Shown: positions 1 to 8,291, numbered from the stretch's first letter. The stretch is 64,000 nt of DNA from Pseudomonas cedrina subsp. cedrina (GCF_001983175.1 NZ_MNPW01000005.1:62001-126000), one strand, 5' to 3'. The notes: generated by a model from the letters alone, not told the origin. Translations and numbers: made by a program.

Positions 1-46
1 AGCGCGTTCAGCTGACGCGGGTTTCCTGGATGCCCGCGGCGCTCTC

Positions 47-82
47 GGGTTTTTCGCGCGCAAGCTCGCGCCTGCAAGGGGC
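47..82. repeat. Degenerate REP half-site
   Basis: This stretch resembles the right arm of the TTTTTCGCGAGCAAGCTCGC-type palindrome that occurs intact near position 23950, but with several changes. It lies just upstream of the first gene and is probably a decayed REP sequence. Its partner arm may lie outside the window. Confidence 0.35.
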
Positions 83-117
83 TGTGTTGAAAGTGGTTTA
101 ACCCAAGGAGTTTCCCG

Positions 118-738
118 ATGAAATTGCACCGTCTGTTTATCTCAATTGCCGCACTTGTCACCTGCACCAGCAGTTTTGCCGCGGCGCCTGCCCTGCAGGG
201 TTTTCTCGCCTGCGACCAACGCTCTCTGGCGGTCCTGGACCAGCCAGGGCTCAAGGAGCGTGTCTCCCATGCGGTAGAAAACGGCAGAATTACTTTCAGC
301 GGCGGTACAAAAACCGACATGGGTCAGCGCTGGATGTTCGATAAGCCGTTGACCCTCGACGGCCTGACCTTGACCGGCTTCTTTGCCGAAGACCTGGACC
401 TGATGGGCTCGCGCATCATCGGTTGGGGGTTCTACACCGAGCAGGCCCCCGACGCGCTTTACGCCCAGTTGAGCAAAGTGCCGGGTACCGAATTGGAGCA
501 AGCCAATGGTATCTACGCCCGCGCGCAGATCTGGTCGCACAAGCAATCGGCCTGGGTGCCGGAGGGCGGCGGCGACAACGCAGGCAAGCTGGTCACTGAC
601 ACGGCCGAACGCATATTGATGGTTGAGCCTGCACCCGCAGACTTGGCCAAGACCAGCAAGGGCATGGTCACCTGCTCGGTTCAGGGTGCGGTGAGCGCGG
701 CAATGCTCAAGACCACTCGACCTGATCTGATCAAGTGA
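118..738 (+). CDS. Hypothetical secreted protein
   Basis: This encodes a 206-residue protein that I do not recognise. An N-terminal signal peptide is clear: MKLHR, then a hydrophobic core, ending near SSFAAA around residue 23, so export to the periplasm is likely. There is no lipobox, and no further membrane segment. Cys32 and Cys188 in the mature part could form a disulfide. The start is supported by an AAGGAG ribosome site ten bases upstream. It stands alone: the next gene runs convergently beyond a REP pair. The function is unknown; that it is a real gene is likely from codon use and the signal peptide. Confidence 0.75.
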   Translation: MKLHRLFISIAALVTCTSSFAAAPALQGFLACDQRSLAVLDQPGLKERVSHAVENGRITFSGGTKTDMGQRWMFDKPLTLDGLTLTGFFAEDLDLMGSRIIGWGFYTEQAPDALYAQLSKVPGTELEQANGIYARAQIWSHKQSAWVPEGGGDNAGKLVTDTAERILMVEPAPADLAKTSKGMVTCSVQGAVSAAMLKTTRPDLIK

Positions 739-789
739 GCTGAGGCAACGCTGGCGTACTCAGTATTCTTGAGGCACGCAGGCCAAATG

Positions 790-873
790 GGGAGGGGGCT
801 TGCCCCGATAGCAGTGTGTCAGCCAATGCATGCATGACTGATACACCGCTATCGGGGGCAAGCCCCCTCCCAC
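790..873. repeat. REP pair (inverted repeat, GGGGGCTTGCCCC type)
   Basis: Two inverted arms, GGGAGGGGGCTTGCCCCGAT and its complement GGGGGCAAGCCCCCTCCC, are separated by about 40 bases. This is the usual form of a Pseudomonas REP doublet and sits between two convergent genes. Confidence 0.85.
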
Positions 874-911
874 ATTTGGATGTGCATTCTGGCAGGCGAC
901 AAGGCGCCGGT

Positions 912-1499
912 TCAGAGCAACTTGCGCTGCACCGCCTCATCCAGCGTGCTGCGCGTCAGCGCTTCGACCACGTCCTTCGTATCCGCCTGGAACGGGATGC
1001 CCACGATCAGCACCAACTGCATCCAGGTGCGCACCGATTCGCTCTTTTTCACGCGGCCCAGTTCCTTGCCGTCTTTATCCTTGAACACCGTTTCCAGCGT
1101 GAAGATGTTCTTCGCGGTGGTCGGGATGATGAAGAACGTAAAGCCGGTGATGAACGCCGACACCGGGCTGTACTCTTCGTTGTTGTGCAGCGTGGCGTCC
1201 ACGTAGAGGTCCGAGTCGACCTTGTCGGTGCTCACCCGCGAAAAACGGTTGGAAGCGCGATACGAGTCGGCCACGGCTTTTTCCCACAGCACCACCGGGG
1301 CGCCGACTGCCGCGTTGCCCGGGCCGCCGTTGACGTGGTTCTGCGCGGTGGTGCGCACGTACACCGTGGGCTTTTGCGCGGGCGCGTTGGCGGTCGGCGG
1401 CCAGGTTTGTACGGCCGGCAGTTCGTGCTGCGAGTAAGACACGCAACCGGTCAGCAAGACGGCGGCGAGTACCAGGCTGTGTTTGATCAATCCTTTCAT
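912..1499 (-). CDS. Putative outer-membrane lipoprotein
   Basis: This 195-residue protein has a type II signal peptide with lipobox LLTGC (Cys19), followed by VSYSQHE. The residue after the cysteine is not aspartate, so outer-membrane sorting is expected by the Lol rule. The start at 1499 is chosen because it puts the signal peptide at the N terminus and has an AAGGAG ribosome site about 6 bases upstream; longer readings in this frame run into the neighbouring gene. A hydrophobic stretch (FITGFTFFIIPTTAKNIFTL) near residues 120-140 is odd for a lipoprotein and may be an amphipathic or membrane-contacting segment. It is the second gene of a two-lipoprotein operon, 17 bases after the previous gene. 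I do not recognise the family. Confidence 0.75.
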   Translation of the reverse strand: MKGLIKHSLVLAAVLLTGCVSYSQHELPAVQTWPPTANAPAQKPTVYVRTTAQNHVNGGPGNAAVGAPVVLWEKAVADSYRASNRFSRVSTDKVDSDLYVDATLHNNEEYSPVSAFITGFTFFIIPTTAKNIFTLETVFKDKDGKELGRVKKSESVRTWMQLVLIVGIPFQADTKDVVEALTRSTLDEAVQRKLL

Positions 1500-1516
1500 G
1501 CAGTGCTCCTTGAGAA

Positions 1517-2128
1517 TTACGGTTTGGCCAGGTTGGCGGTCGCGGTGTCGAGCAGTTGCCCGACCAGTTTGGTCAGTTGTTGGCCGCCCATCGAAGGCGC
1601 CCAGTATTGGCCGCTGTACAGGCCCACGTTGTGTTCGAACGTGATCGAGTCTCTGGCCTTGGCCAGTTCCTTGCCGTTGCGGTCGACGATCACCAGGTCG
1701 CCGGCCACGTCGAAGCTGTCGACGTAGATCGGGCCGTTGACCCAGATCCAAATGGTCAGCGTCAGCAGCGCGCCGGGTACGTACGCCGGGTGCGGCGCGC
1801 GGTGGCCCTTGAGGGAGGTCATGTTGAATTTGAGGGTGACGTCCTGCTCGCCCAGGCGCACCGGGTACTCAGTGACCTGCTTGAAGTAGCCTGCGCTGCG
1901 CACGTACTGGCTGATCTGGGCCGTGAGGGACTGGCTGATGGCGGTCTTGTTGGCCTCGTTGACGTCGGCGGCGCTCACCGTCACATCGGCAATTTGCGCA
2001 CTGCGCGGGCTGCTGACAGACACCTGGTGGAGCGGGGCGGCGATAGGGCCGGTGACGGTGTAGGACACGCAGCCGGTCATCGACAGCGCGGCGAGCAGGG
2101 CGGTAGCCCGAAGCAAAATGTTAAACAT
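1517..2128 (-). CDS. Putative outer-membrane lipoprotein
   Basis: A 203-residue lipoprotein with lipobox SMTGC (Cys20) and then VSYTVTG, the same CVSY start as its downstream neighbour. The two may be distant paralogues or parts of one assembly. The middle contains a hydrophobic beta-type stretch (LLTLTIWIWVNGPIYV). It is the first gene of the leftward operon and is divergent from the lipoprotein at 2407, with about 280 bases between them that hold both promoters. I do not recognise the family. Confidence 0.75.
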   Translation of the reverse strand: MFNILLRATALLAALSMTGCVSYTVTGPIAAPLHQVSVSSPRSAQIADVTVSAADVNEANKTAISQSLTAQISQYVRSAGYFKQVTEYPVRLGEQDVTLKFNMTSLKGHRAPHPAYVPGALLTLTIWIWVNGPIYVDSFDVAGDLVIVDRNGKELAKARDSITFEHNVGLYSGQYWAPSMGGQQLTKLVGQLLDTATANLAKP

Positions 2129-2406
2129 GCAATATCCCTATAAGTGAACAAGCAAGTTACTGTCTCGACCTTGATGGGCATAACTTGAGCAGGCTTTTTT
2201 TGGACAAATAAGGTGGTGGGTGAAGGCATATAGCCATCTTTTTTTCGTTTCCCAGACAAGGCCTTAGCGTCGCTCGCTCTGTACACAGGCACAAATGCCA
2301 GTAAAGCGGCGGCCCTTTGGCGTCAAAACAGCTTGAGAACGTGTTTCAACTCCGTAAAATGCCGCGATTGTTTAAAGCTCGATACTTTTCAGGGACGAAT
2401 TCACAC

Positions 2407-2988
2407 ATGCGCGTGTTTGCCGCCTTCCTTGCGGTCTGCCTATTAGCGGGCTGCGCCTCCAAGCCGCAGTACTACATCTCGCCGGCACCGGTCACGATTC
2501 CCAAGACAGCTACCTATTGGGTCGACACCTTCGACGTTGAGGTGGGCGGCAAAAGCAAACATTTCATGGCCGACGACAATGTCCGCAAGGCGCTCGGTGT
2601 CGATCTGGTCGAGCGTTTGCTCAAGGCCAAGCGTTACGCCACCAGCAAGGAAACCGCCGATTACTTGCTCGACGTGGATATCGTCTACGTGCGCCATATC
2701 GTCGACACCCAGGGCGGGCTGTCCAACCTGCTGATCGACGACGGCACCATCCTGCAAAGCATCGATTTCGGCTACAAGGTCAAGGTCAAGAAAGCCGGCT
2801 CCGAGGTGCTGCACTTCGCCCAGAATCGGCCTGGCCTGGTCCCCAACAATTGGCGGGGCCAGGCGCAGCAATGGAGAACCCTTGGCGGCGTCATTACCAA
2901 TACCGGCAATGCCAGTGTCGAGCGGTATTTCACGGGTGGCTTGAGCCATTACATCATCGATGACCTGCAGGATATTCCTTCCCGATAG
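2407..2988 (+). CDS. Putative outer-membrane lipoprotein
   Basis: This 193-residue protein starts MRVFAAFLAVCLLAGC, a textbook lipoprotein signal with Cys16. An upstream in-frame ATG at 2317 would put 30 unrelated residues before the signal peptide and is rejected. After the cysteine, the sequence (ASKPQYYISPAPV, then WVDTFDVEVGGKS) resembles small Pseudomonas lipoproteins of unknown function. It is followed 46 bases later by the CsgG-like gene in the same direction and may lead that operon. Confidence 0.75.
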   Translation: MRVFAAFLAVCLLAGCASKPQYYISPAPVTIPKTATYWVDTFDVEVGGKSKHFMADDNVRKALGVDLVERLLKAKRYATSKETADYLLDVDIVYVRHIVDTQGGLSNLLIDDGTILQSIDFGYKVKVKKAGSEVLHFAQNRPGLVPNNWRGQAQQWRTLGGVITNTGNASVERYFTGGLSHYIIDDLQDIPSR

Positions 2989-3034
2989 CGGCTTTGCGCA
3001 ATCGTCCCTGGATTTCCCCACTTAGGAGCAACTC

Positions 3035-3715
3035 TTGAAAACACTCTGCAAAATCCTGCTGTCGGGCCTCACCGCCGCAGCGCTGCTGACCGTGGCCGGT
3101 TGCGCCACCGAGAGCAACCACGCGATGCCGGTGGAACAGGTCGCCAGCGCCAGCGTGGCCTATTCCGGCGTGCGCGTACCGATTGCCGTGGGCAAGTTCG
3201 ACAACCGCTCCAGCTACATGCGCGGCATTTTCTCCGACGGCGTTGACCGCCTCGGTGGCCAGGCCAAGACCATCCTCATCACCCACCTGCAGCAGACCAA
3301 CCGCTTCAGCGTGCTGGACCGCGACAACATGGGCGAAATCTCCCAGGAAGCCAAAATCAAAGGCACCGCGCAGAAGCTCAAGGGCGCTGACTACGTGGTG
3401 ACGGGTGACGTGACCGAGTTCGGCCGCAAGGAAACCGGCGACCGCCAGTTGTTCGGCATCCTCGGCCGTGGCAAGACCCAAGTGGCCTACGCCAAAGTCG
3501 CGCTGAATATCGTCAACATCAGCACCTCCGAAGTGGTGTATTCCACCCAGGGCGCCGGTGAGTACGCGCTGTCCAACCGTGAAGTAATCGGCTTCGGCGG
3601 CACCGCCAGCTACGACTCCACCCTTAATGGCAAGGTCCTCGACCTGGCCATGCGCGAAGCCATCAACCGCCTCGTCGACGGCATCAACGCCGGCGCCTGG
3701 AACCCGCGCAACTGA
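3035..3715 (+). CDS. CsgG/HfaB-family lipoprotein
   Basis: A 226-residue lipoprotein (lipobox TVAGC, Cys23) of the CsgG-like family, which includes outer-membrane secretion channels and related envelope proteins. Family-type features are VPIAVGKFDNRSSYMRG near residues 48-64, the stretch LQQTNRFSVLDRDNM, and the GADYVVTGDVTEFGRKETG region. The start is a TTG seven bases after AGGAG; no ATG fits the signal peptide. It is followed by a DUF4810 and then a DUF799 lipoprotein. Neisseria carries a comparable trio (the GNA1162 group). Whether it forms a pore as CsgG does is not shown by the sequence. Confidence 0.85.
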   Translation: MKTLCKILLSGLTAAALLTVAGCATESNHAMPVEQVASASVAYSGVRVPIAVGKFDNRSSYMRGIFSDGVDRLGGQAKTILITHLQQTNRFSVLDRDNMGEISQEAKIKGTAQKLKGADYVVTGDVTEFGRKETGDRQLFGILGRGKTQVAYAKVALNIVNISTSEVVYSTQGAGEYALSNREVIGFGGTASYDSTLNGKVLDLAMREAINRLVDGINAGAWNPRN

Positions 3716-3744
3716 TCAGCAGCACCTCAAGGAGCAGTACACGG

Positions 3745-4107
3745 ATGAGCAAGGCAGTTAAGTTGGCGCTGATGCTGACAGCAATCGCGGTAGTCACGGG
3801 GTGCCAGACGGCGCCCCAGCCCCTGTATCAATGGGAAAGCTACCAGCCGCAGGTTTACGAGTACTTCAAGGGCGAGCCCAAGGAAGCGCAGGTCGAGGCA
3901 CTGGAGCGCGACCTGCAGAAGATCAACGCCAGCGGCCGCAAGGCGCCGCCGGGTTACCACGCCCACCTGGGCATGCTGTACCTGAGCATGGGCAAGGATG
4001 ACCAGATGGTGCAGGAATTCCGTACCGAAAAGGCACTGTTCCCCGAGTCCGCCGCTTACATGGACTTTCTGCTGAAAAACGCCAAGACCGGAGTCGCCAC
4101 TAAATGA
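3745..4107 (+). CDS. DUF4810 family lipoprotein
   Basis: A small lipoprotein of 120 residues: lipobox VVTGC (Cys20), then QTAPQPLYQWESYQPQVYEY, typical of DUF4810. The C-terminal half (PPGYHAHLGMLYLSMGKDDQ and following) looks like a single TPR-type helical hairpin, suggesting a protein-binding role. It sits between the CsgG-like and DUF799 genes and overlaps the latter by four bases (ATGA), so the two are translationally coupled. Its function is unknown; from context it is probably an accessory of the CsgG-like protein. Confidence 0.85.
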   Translation: MSKAVKLALMLTAIAVVTGCQTAPQPLYQWESYQPQVYEYFKGEPKEAQVEALERDLQKINASGRKAPPGYHAHLGMLYLSMGKDDQMVQEFRTEKALFPESAAYMDFLLKNAKTGVATK

Positions 4108-4754
4108 GCCTGTTAAAACTCACTGGCGCCTTGCTGGCTCTGGCCTTGCTCGGCGGTTGCGCGGCACCCAAGACGATTGATTACACGGCATACAAGCAGG
4201 CGCGGCCCAAGTCGATCCTGGTGCTGCCGCCGATCAATGAATCGCCGGAAGTGCAGGCGTCCTACAGCCTGGTCTCGCAAGTGACCTACCCGTTGGCCGA
4301 AGCCGGCTACTACGTGTTGCCGATTGCCCTGGTGGACGAAACCTTCCGCCAGAACGGCCTCACCACCGCCAACGATATCCAGGGCGTGGCACCGGCCAAG
4401 CTGCATGACATCTTCGGCGCGGACGCGGCGTTGTACATCACGGTCACCGAGTACGGCACCAAGTACATGCTGATCTCCAGCGACACCTCGGTGACCGCCT
4501 CGGCCAAACTGGTGGACCTGCGCACCGGCACCACCCTGTGGACCGGCTCGGCGCATGCGTCCAGCGAGGAAGGCAACAACAACAGCGGCGGTCTGGTCGG
4601 CATGCTGATCACCGCGGCGGTCAAGCAAGTGATCAACAGCTCCACCGACGCGGCACACCCGATCGCCGGTATCACCAGTGCACGGTTGTTGTCGCCGGGC
4701 CAGCGCGCGGGGATTTTGTACGGGCCGCGTAACCCCAAGTACGGCACGGACTGA
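4104..4754 (+). CDS. DUF799 (GNA1162-like) lipoprotein
   Basis: A 216-residue lipoprotein with lipobox LLGGC (Cys19). The body matches the DUF799/GNA1162 family: RPKSILVLPPINESPEV near residues 34-50, FGADAALYITVTEYGTKY in the middle, and the C-terminal tail RAGILYGPRNPKYGTD. GNA1162 of Neisseria has a fold like the N-terminal domain of TolB, hence an inferred role in an envelope complex. It is the last gene of the trio. A REP pair follows and no classical terminator is visible. Confidence 0.85.
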   Translation: MSLLKLTGALLALALLGGCAAPKTIDYTAYKQARPKSILVLPPINESPEVQASYSLVSQVTYPLAEAGYYVLPIALVDETFRQNGLTTANDIQGVAPAKLHDIFGADAALYITVTEYGTKYMLISSDTSVTASAKLVDLRTGTTLWTGSAHASSEEGNNNSGGLVGMLITAAVKQVINSSTDAAHPIAGITSARLLSPGQRAGILYGPRNPKYGTD

Positions 4755-4800
4755 TCCCAGGTTCTGAACACACCACACATCCAATGTGGGCACCGGCCCA

Positions 4801-4887
4801 TGTGGGAGCTGGCTTGCCTGCGATAGCATCACCTCGGTTTAACTGAAAAACCGAGGCGCTTGCATCGCAGGCAAGCCAGCTCCCACA
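4801..4887. repeat. REP pair
   Basis: Inverted arms TGTGGGAGCTGGCTTGCCTG and its complement enclose a second small inverted repeat (CCTCGGTTT / AAACCGAGG). It lies between the lipoprotein trio and the vWA gene. Confidence 0.9.
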
Positions 4888-5002
4888 CAAAGCCTGCTCC
4901 CACAGTAGATGGGTGGTGTTATTCCGAATCAGGTTTAACCCGAACCCTCCACACCTTGCGTCTGACCTTGTGAACGGATCATTCATTCACGAGGTTCAGC
5001 CC

Positions 5003-6625
5003 ATGTCCCGTCCTCTGCTCTTCCTGCGTCCTGCTGCCCAGGGCTTCGCCGTTACCCTGCTGGTAACGCTGGCCGGGTGTGGGCTGTCTTCATCCCCTGA
5101 CCTGGCCAAATCGGCTGAACCCGCCGTCGAGCTGCAACGCGCGTCTACTCAAGGTGCCCTGGTCAAACGCATGGCCATGCCGGCACCGATGCAGATGCGC
5201 GAATCGGTCAACCTGGACTACCGCAGCGAACCCCGCGAGCAATACGCCAACCTGCCGGACAACCCGGTGCACCGCGTGGCCGAAACCCCCGTCTCCACAT
5301 TCAGCGTCGACGTCGACACCGGCAGCTACGCCAACGTACGACGTTTCCTCAACCAGGGCAGCCTGCCGCCCGAAGGTGCTGTGCGATTGGAGGAAATGGT
5401 CAACTACTTCCCCTACAACTACGCGCTGCCCACCGACGGCTCGCCCTTCGGCGTAACCACCGAAGTCGCCGCCACGCCGTGGAACCCGCACACCCGATTG
5501 CTGCGCATCGGCATCAAGGCGTCCGACCGTGCCGTGGCAGAACTGGCACCGGCCAACCTGGTGTTCCTGGTCGACGTATCCGGCTCCATGGACCGTCGCG
5601 AAGGCTTGCCCTTGGTGCAAAGCACCCTGAAATTGCTGGTGGATCAACTGCGCGATCAAGACCGCGTTTCACTGGTTGTCTACGCAGGTGAATCCCGTGT
5701 AGTGCTCCCGCCCACCTCGGGCCGCGACAAGGCCAGGATCCGCAACGCCATCGACCAACTCACCGCCGGCGGCGCCACGGCGGGCGCATCGGGCATCGAA
5801 CTGGCCTACCAGATGGCCCGCGAAGGCTTTATCGGCAACGGCATCAACCGCATCCTGCTCGCCACCGACGGCGACTTCAATGTGGGCATCAGCGACTTCG
5901 ACAGCCTCAAGCAAATGGCCACCCGGCAGCGCAAAAGCGGCGTGTCGCTCACCACCTTGGGTTTCGGTGTGAATAACTACAACGAACACCTTATGGAGCA
6001 ACTGGCCGACGCCGGCGACGGTAACTATGCCTACATCGACAACCTGCGCGAGGCGCGTAAGGTGCTGGTCGACCAACTTAGCTCGACCTTGGCGATAGTC
6101 GCTCGGGATGTGAAATTGCAAGTGGAATTCAACCCGGCGCAGGTCAGCGAATATCGCCTGCTGGGCTATGAAAACCGCGCCCTGAAGCGTGAGGATTTCA
6201 ACAACGACAAGGTCGACGCAGGTGAAATCGGCGCAGGCCACACGATGACGGCGCTGTACGAAATTGTACCGAAGGGCGAGAAGGGCTGGCTGGAGCCGTT
6301 GCGCTACGCCGCCGCGCCGACAGCCGAGGGTAAATCCTCCGAACTGGCGATGCTGCGCGTGCGCTACAAGCCGGCGCCGGGCGGCAACAGCCAGTTGATC
6401 GAGCGACCCATCAGTAATGCTTCGAGCAAGCCCAGCGATGACCTGCGCTTTGCGGCTGCCGTGGCCGCCTTCGCCCAACAGCTCAAGGGCGATGGCCGCT
6501 ACACTGGCACCATGAGCCTGCAGGACACCGCCACACTGGCCCGCTCCGCCCGAGGCGATGACCCCTTCGGCCTGCGCAACGAATTCGTGCAATTGGTAGA
6601 ACTGGCCCAAAGCCTCAAGCACTGA
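5003..6625 (+). CDS. YfbK-like von Willebrand factor A lipoprotein
   Basis: A 540-residue protein of the YfbK family (N-terminal vWF region, vWA domain, C-terminal DUF3520). It begins with a lipoprotein signal (VTLAGC) and a linker rich in Ala, Pro and Met. The vWA metal-binding MIDAS motif is complete: D191-V-S193-G-S195, with the later T and D positions in AGGATAGASG and LLATDGDFN. The start at 5003 has GAGG eight bases upstream; the longer frame adds residues before the signal peptide. It faces the same way as the ECF sigma gene 170 bases downstream, separated by a REP pair. In this family the vWA domain is thought to mediate protein-protein contacts in the envelope; no partner is proved here. 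Confidence 0.9.
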   Translation: MSRPLLFLRPAAQGFAVTLLVTLAGCGLSSSPDLAKSAEPAVELQRASTQGALVKRMAMPAPMQMRESVNLDYRSEPREQYANLPDNPVHRVAETPVSTFSVDVDTGSYANVRRFLNQGSLPPEGAVRLEEMVNYFPYNYALPTDGSPFGVTTEVAATPWNPHTRLLRIGIKASDRAVAELAPANLVFLVDVSGSMDRREGLPLVQSTLKLLVDQLRDQDRVSLVVYAGESRVVLPPTSGRDKARIRNAIDQLTAGGATAGASGIELAYQMAREGFIGNGINRILLATDGDFNVGISDFDSLKQMATRQRKSGVSLTTLGFGVNNYNEHLMEQLADAGDGNYAYIDNLREARKVLVDQLSSTLAIVARDVKLQVEFNPAQVSEYRLLGYENRALKREDFNNDKVDAGEIGAGHTMTALYEIVPKGEKGWLEPLRYAAAPTAEGKSSELAMLRVRYKPAPGGNSQLIERPISNASSKPSDDLRFAAAVAAFAQQLKGDGRYTGTMSLQDTATLARSARGDDPFGLRNEFVQLVELAQSLKH

Positions 6626-6665
6626 CCCCGAACACACCACTAATCCAATGTGGAAAACTGGCTTA

Positions 6666-6754
6666 TGTGGGAGCTGGCTTGCCTGCGATAGCGGTATATC
6701 AGGCACCATCCATGGCCCAGGCCCACCGCCATCGCAGGCAAGCCAGCTCCCACC
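6666..6754. repeat. REP pair
   Basis: Inverted arms GTGGGAGCTGGCTTGCCTGC and its complement, about 45 bases apart, between the vWA gene and the ECF sigma gene. The downstream arm ends only 40 bases before the sigma-factor start. Confidence 0.9.
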
Positions 6755-6793
6755 CGAACAGCGTCAACTTTACGAAAGGAGTCCGCCCCCCAC

Positions 6794-7366
6794 ATGGCCG
6801 TACCCGATGACCCACCCAGCGACGAATCCCTGCTGGCCCGCTACCGCACTGGCGACGCCGCCGCGTTCGAAGCCTTGTACGTGCGCCATCGCCAGGGCCT
6901 GCACCGCTTCCTCGTGTCCCTAAGCAACAAAGCCGAACTGGCCGAGGAAATCTACCAGGACACCTGGCTCAGCCTGATCCGCAGCAACACCCAGCCACAA
7001 GGCCGGGCGAGTTTTCGTACATGGCTGTTCCAGATTGCCCGCAACCGCCTGATCGACCACTGGCGCAAACACGGCATCCACACCCCGCTGCACGACAGCT
7101 ACGACGAACAACTGCACGCCCAGGCCGACGACAGCGCCGGCCCCGAACAGCAACTGAGCCTGAGCCGCGACCAGGCGCGCCTCGACGCTGCGCTGCAAGG
7201 CTTGCCCGAAGACCAGCGTGAAGTCTTCCTGCTGCGCCTGCACGGCGACCTCGAGGTGCCGCAGATCGCCGCCCTCACCAACGCCCCGCTGGAAACCGTA
7301 AAAAGCCGCCTGCGTTACGCCCAGCAGAAACTGCGCCGCCTGCTGGCCGAGGAGATACCCGCATGA
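6794..7366 (+). CDS. ECF RNA polymerase sigma factor
   Basis: This 190-residue protein has both sigma regions of the ECF class. Region 2 spans about residues 12-80 (FEALYVRHRQGLHRFL, then the core EEIYQDTWLSLIR and TWLFQIARNRLIDHWR). Region 4 spans about residues 130-185, with helix-turn-helix PQIAALTNAPLETVKSRL. There is no C-terminal extension. The start follows AAAGGAG by about 12 bases. Its last four bases overlap the start of the membrane-protein gene (ATGA), so the two are made together, as sigma/anti-sigma pairs usually are. Its target promoters cannot be told from this window, but the vWA lipoprotein gene upstream is an obvious candidate. Confidence 0.93.
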   Translation: MAVPDDPPSDESLLARYRTGDAAAFEALYVRHRQGLHRFLVSLSNKAELAEEIYQDTWLSLIRSNTQPQGRASFRTWLFQIARNRLIDHWRKHGIHTPLHDSYDEQLHAQADDSAGPEQQLSLSRDQARLDAALQGLPEDQREVFLLRLHGDLEVPQIAALTNAPLETVKSRLRYAQQKLRRLLAEEIPA

Positions 7367-7962
7367 CCGACTCCCGACACACCCCGGACCCCGACGACCT
7401 GCCGCTCCAGCATTACCGTCAACACAGCACCGGCGAGCCGCCCGCGTCCCTCGACGCCTTCATCCTCGCCACCGCCCGCCGCGAAGCGCCTACGCCGCAA
7501 CCGAACCTGTGGCAACGCTGGCTGCAAGCCTGCCAACGCCCGCGCTGGCAAATGGCATTCGCCACCGTGGCCGGCCTGGCGCTGATGGTCGGCGTGGTGA
7601 TGCGCGAGCCCGTACCGCAAGCCGAAATCTCCACCGCAACCTTCTCCGCCTTGCACGAAGACGCCGCCCGGCCGGCCCCTCAAGCGGCCCCCGCGCCGAT
7701 GGCCCGAATCGCCCCCGCGCCCAAAGCCGAACGTGCCCCCGTCCAGGCTGAAATCGCCGGCGCGATGGCGGCTCAATCCACGGCAAAACTGAGCAAGCGC
7801 GCGCCGGTTGCATTGCCTTCATTGGAAGAAGGATTGCAGGAGATTGTGCGGCTGCGTGAGGCGGGCCAGAGCAAGGCAGCGGATGAAAAACTGCTGGCCC
7901 TGCACAAGCGCTTTCCCGATGAAGATTTACCCGCGCGCCTCGAAGCGTTGCAACAGCGATAA
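7363..7962 (+). CDS. Single-pass membrane protein, possible anti-sigma factor
   Basis: A 199-residue protein with an acidic/polar N terminus, one membrane segment (about residues 63-78, MAFATVAGLALMVGVVM), an Ala/Pro-rich linker and a C-terminal helical part. This one-pass layout and the overlap with the ECF gene suggest an anti-sigma role. The usual zinc motif (HxxxCxxC) of such factors is absent; the only cysteine is just before the membrane segment. The C-terminal part (LPSLEEGLQEIVRLREAG, then KLLALHKRFPDED) is periplasmic by prediction and might sense or bind a partner. The anti-sigma role is inference from position only. Confidence 0.7.
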   Translation: MTDSRHTPDPDDLPLQHYRQHSTGEPPASLDAFILATARREAPTPQPNLWQRWLQACQRPRWQMAFATVAGLALMVGVVMREPVPQAEISTATFSALHEDAARPAPQAAPAPMARIAPAPKAERAPVQAEIAGAMAAQSTAKLSKRAPVALPSLEEGLQEIVRLREAGQSKAADEKLLALHKRFPDEDLPARLEALQQR

Positions 7963-7994
7963 CGCGGGTCGTTGAAGACCTAGGTCATGGCAGG

Positions 7995-8060
7995 CCGTGA
8001 GACGCAACGTCTCACGGTCTCGACGCGATCTCCTGCGGCCCGGCACCGCGCGTCTCACGG
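7995..8060 (+). promoter_or_regulatory. Candidate upstream activator sites for the butanediol dehydrogenase
   Basis: A perfect inverted repeat, CCGTGAGACG-CAA-CGTCTCACGG, covers 7995-8017. The half-site CGTCTCACGG is repeated exactly at 8051-8060. The sites lie about 75-140 bases upstream of a sigma-54 promoter, the usual placement for enhancer-binding activator sites. By analogy with acetoin/butanediol genes the activator would be AcoR-like, but no such gene is in the window. Confidence 0.65.
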
Positions 8061-8135
8061 GCGCGCGATACCGGGCAACTCCCGGCGTTGACCGCAGCGC
8101 TCTAAAAAAGGCGTGTCCGGGGGTTATGGCCAACC

Positions 8136-8151
8136 TGGCACCGGCCTTGCT
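8136..8151 (+). promoter_or_regulatory. Sigma-54 promoter (-24/-12)
   Basis: TGGCAC-N5-TTGCT matches the sigma-54 consensus exactly, including the GG and GC doublets with correct spacing. It lies about 140 bases before the dehydrogenase start, leaving a long leader. Confidence 0.8.
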
Positions 8152-8291
8152 CCAGCACTGACAGCCAGCCCGACTGGCGACCCAATAATAAAAAGTGCTG
8201 CCCGATATCCCGCCCCGCGATAGGGCCCGGACATCGCGCAACCGTACCGACGCCCCTGGCGCCCGTACCCACCGTTCAAGGAGATTTCGCC

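Noticed and set aside
4310..4986. Open frames on the minus strand over the lipoprotein trio and REP pair
   Set aside because: They are shadows of well-supported plus-strand genes with signal peptides and matching families.
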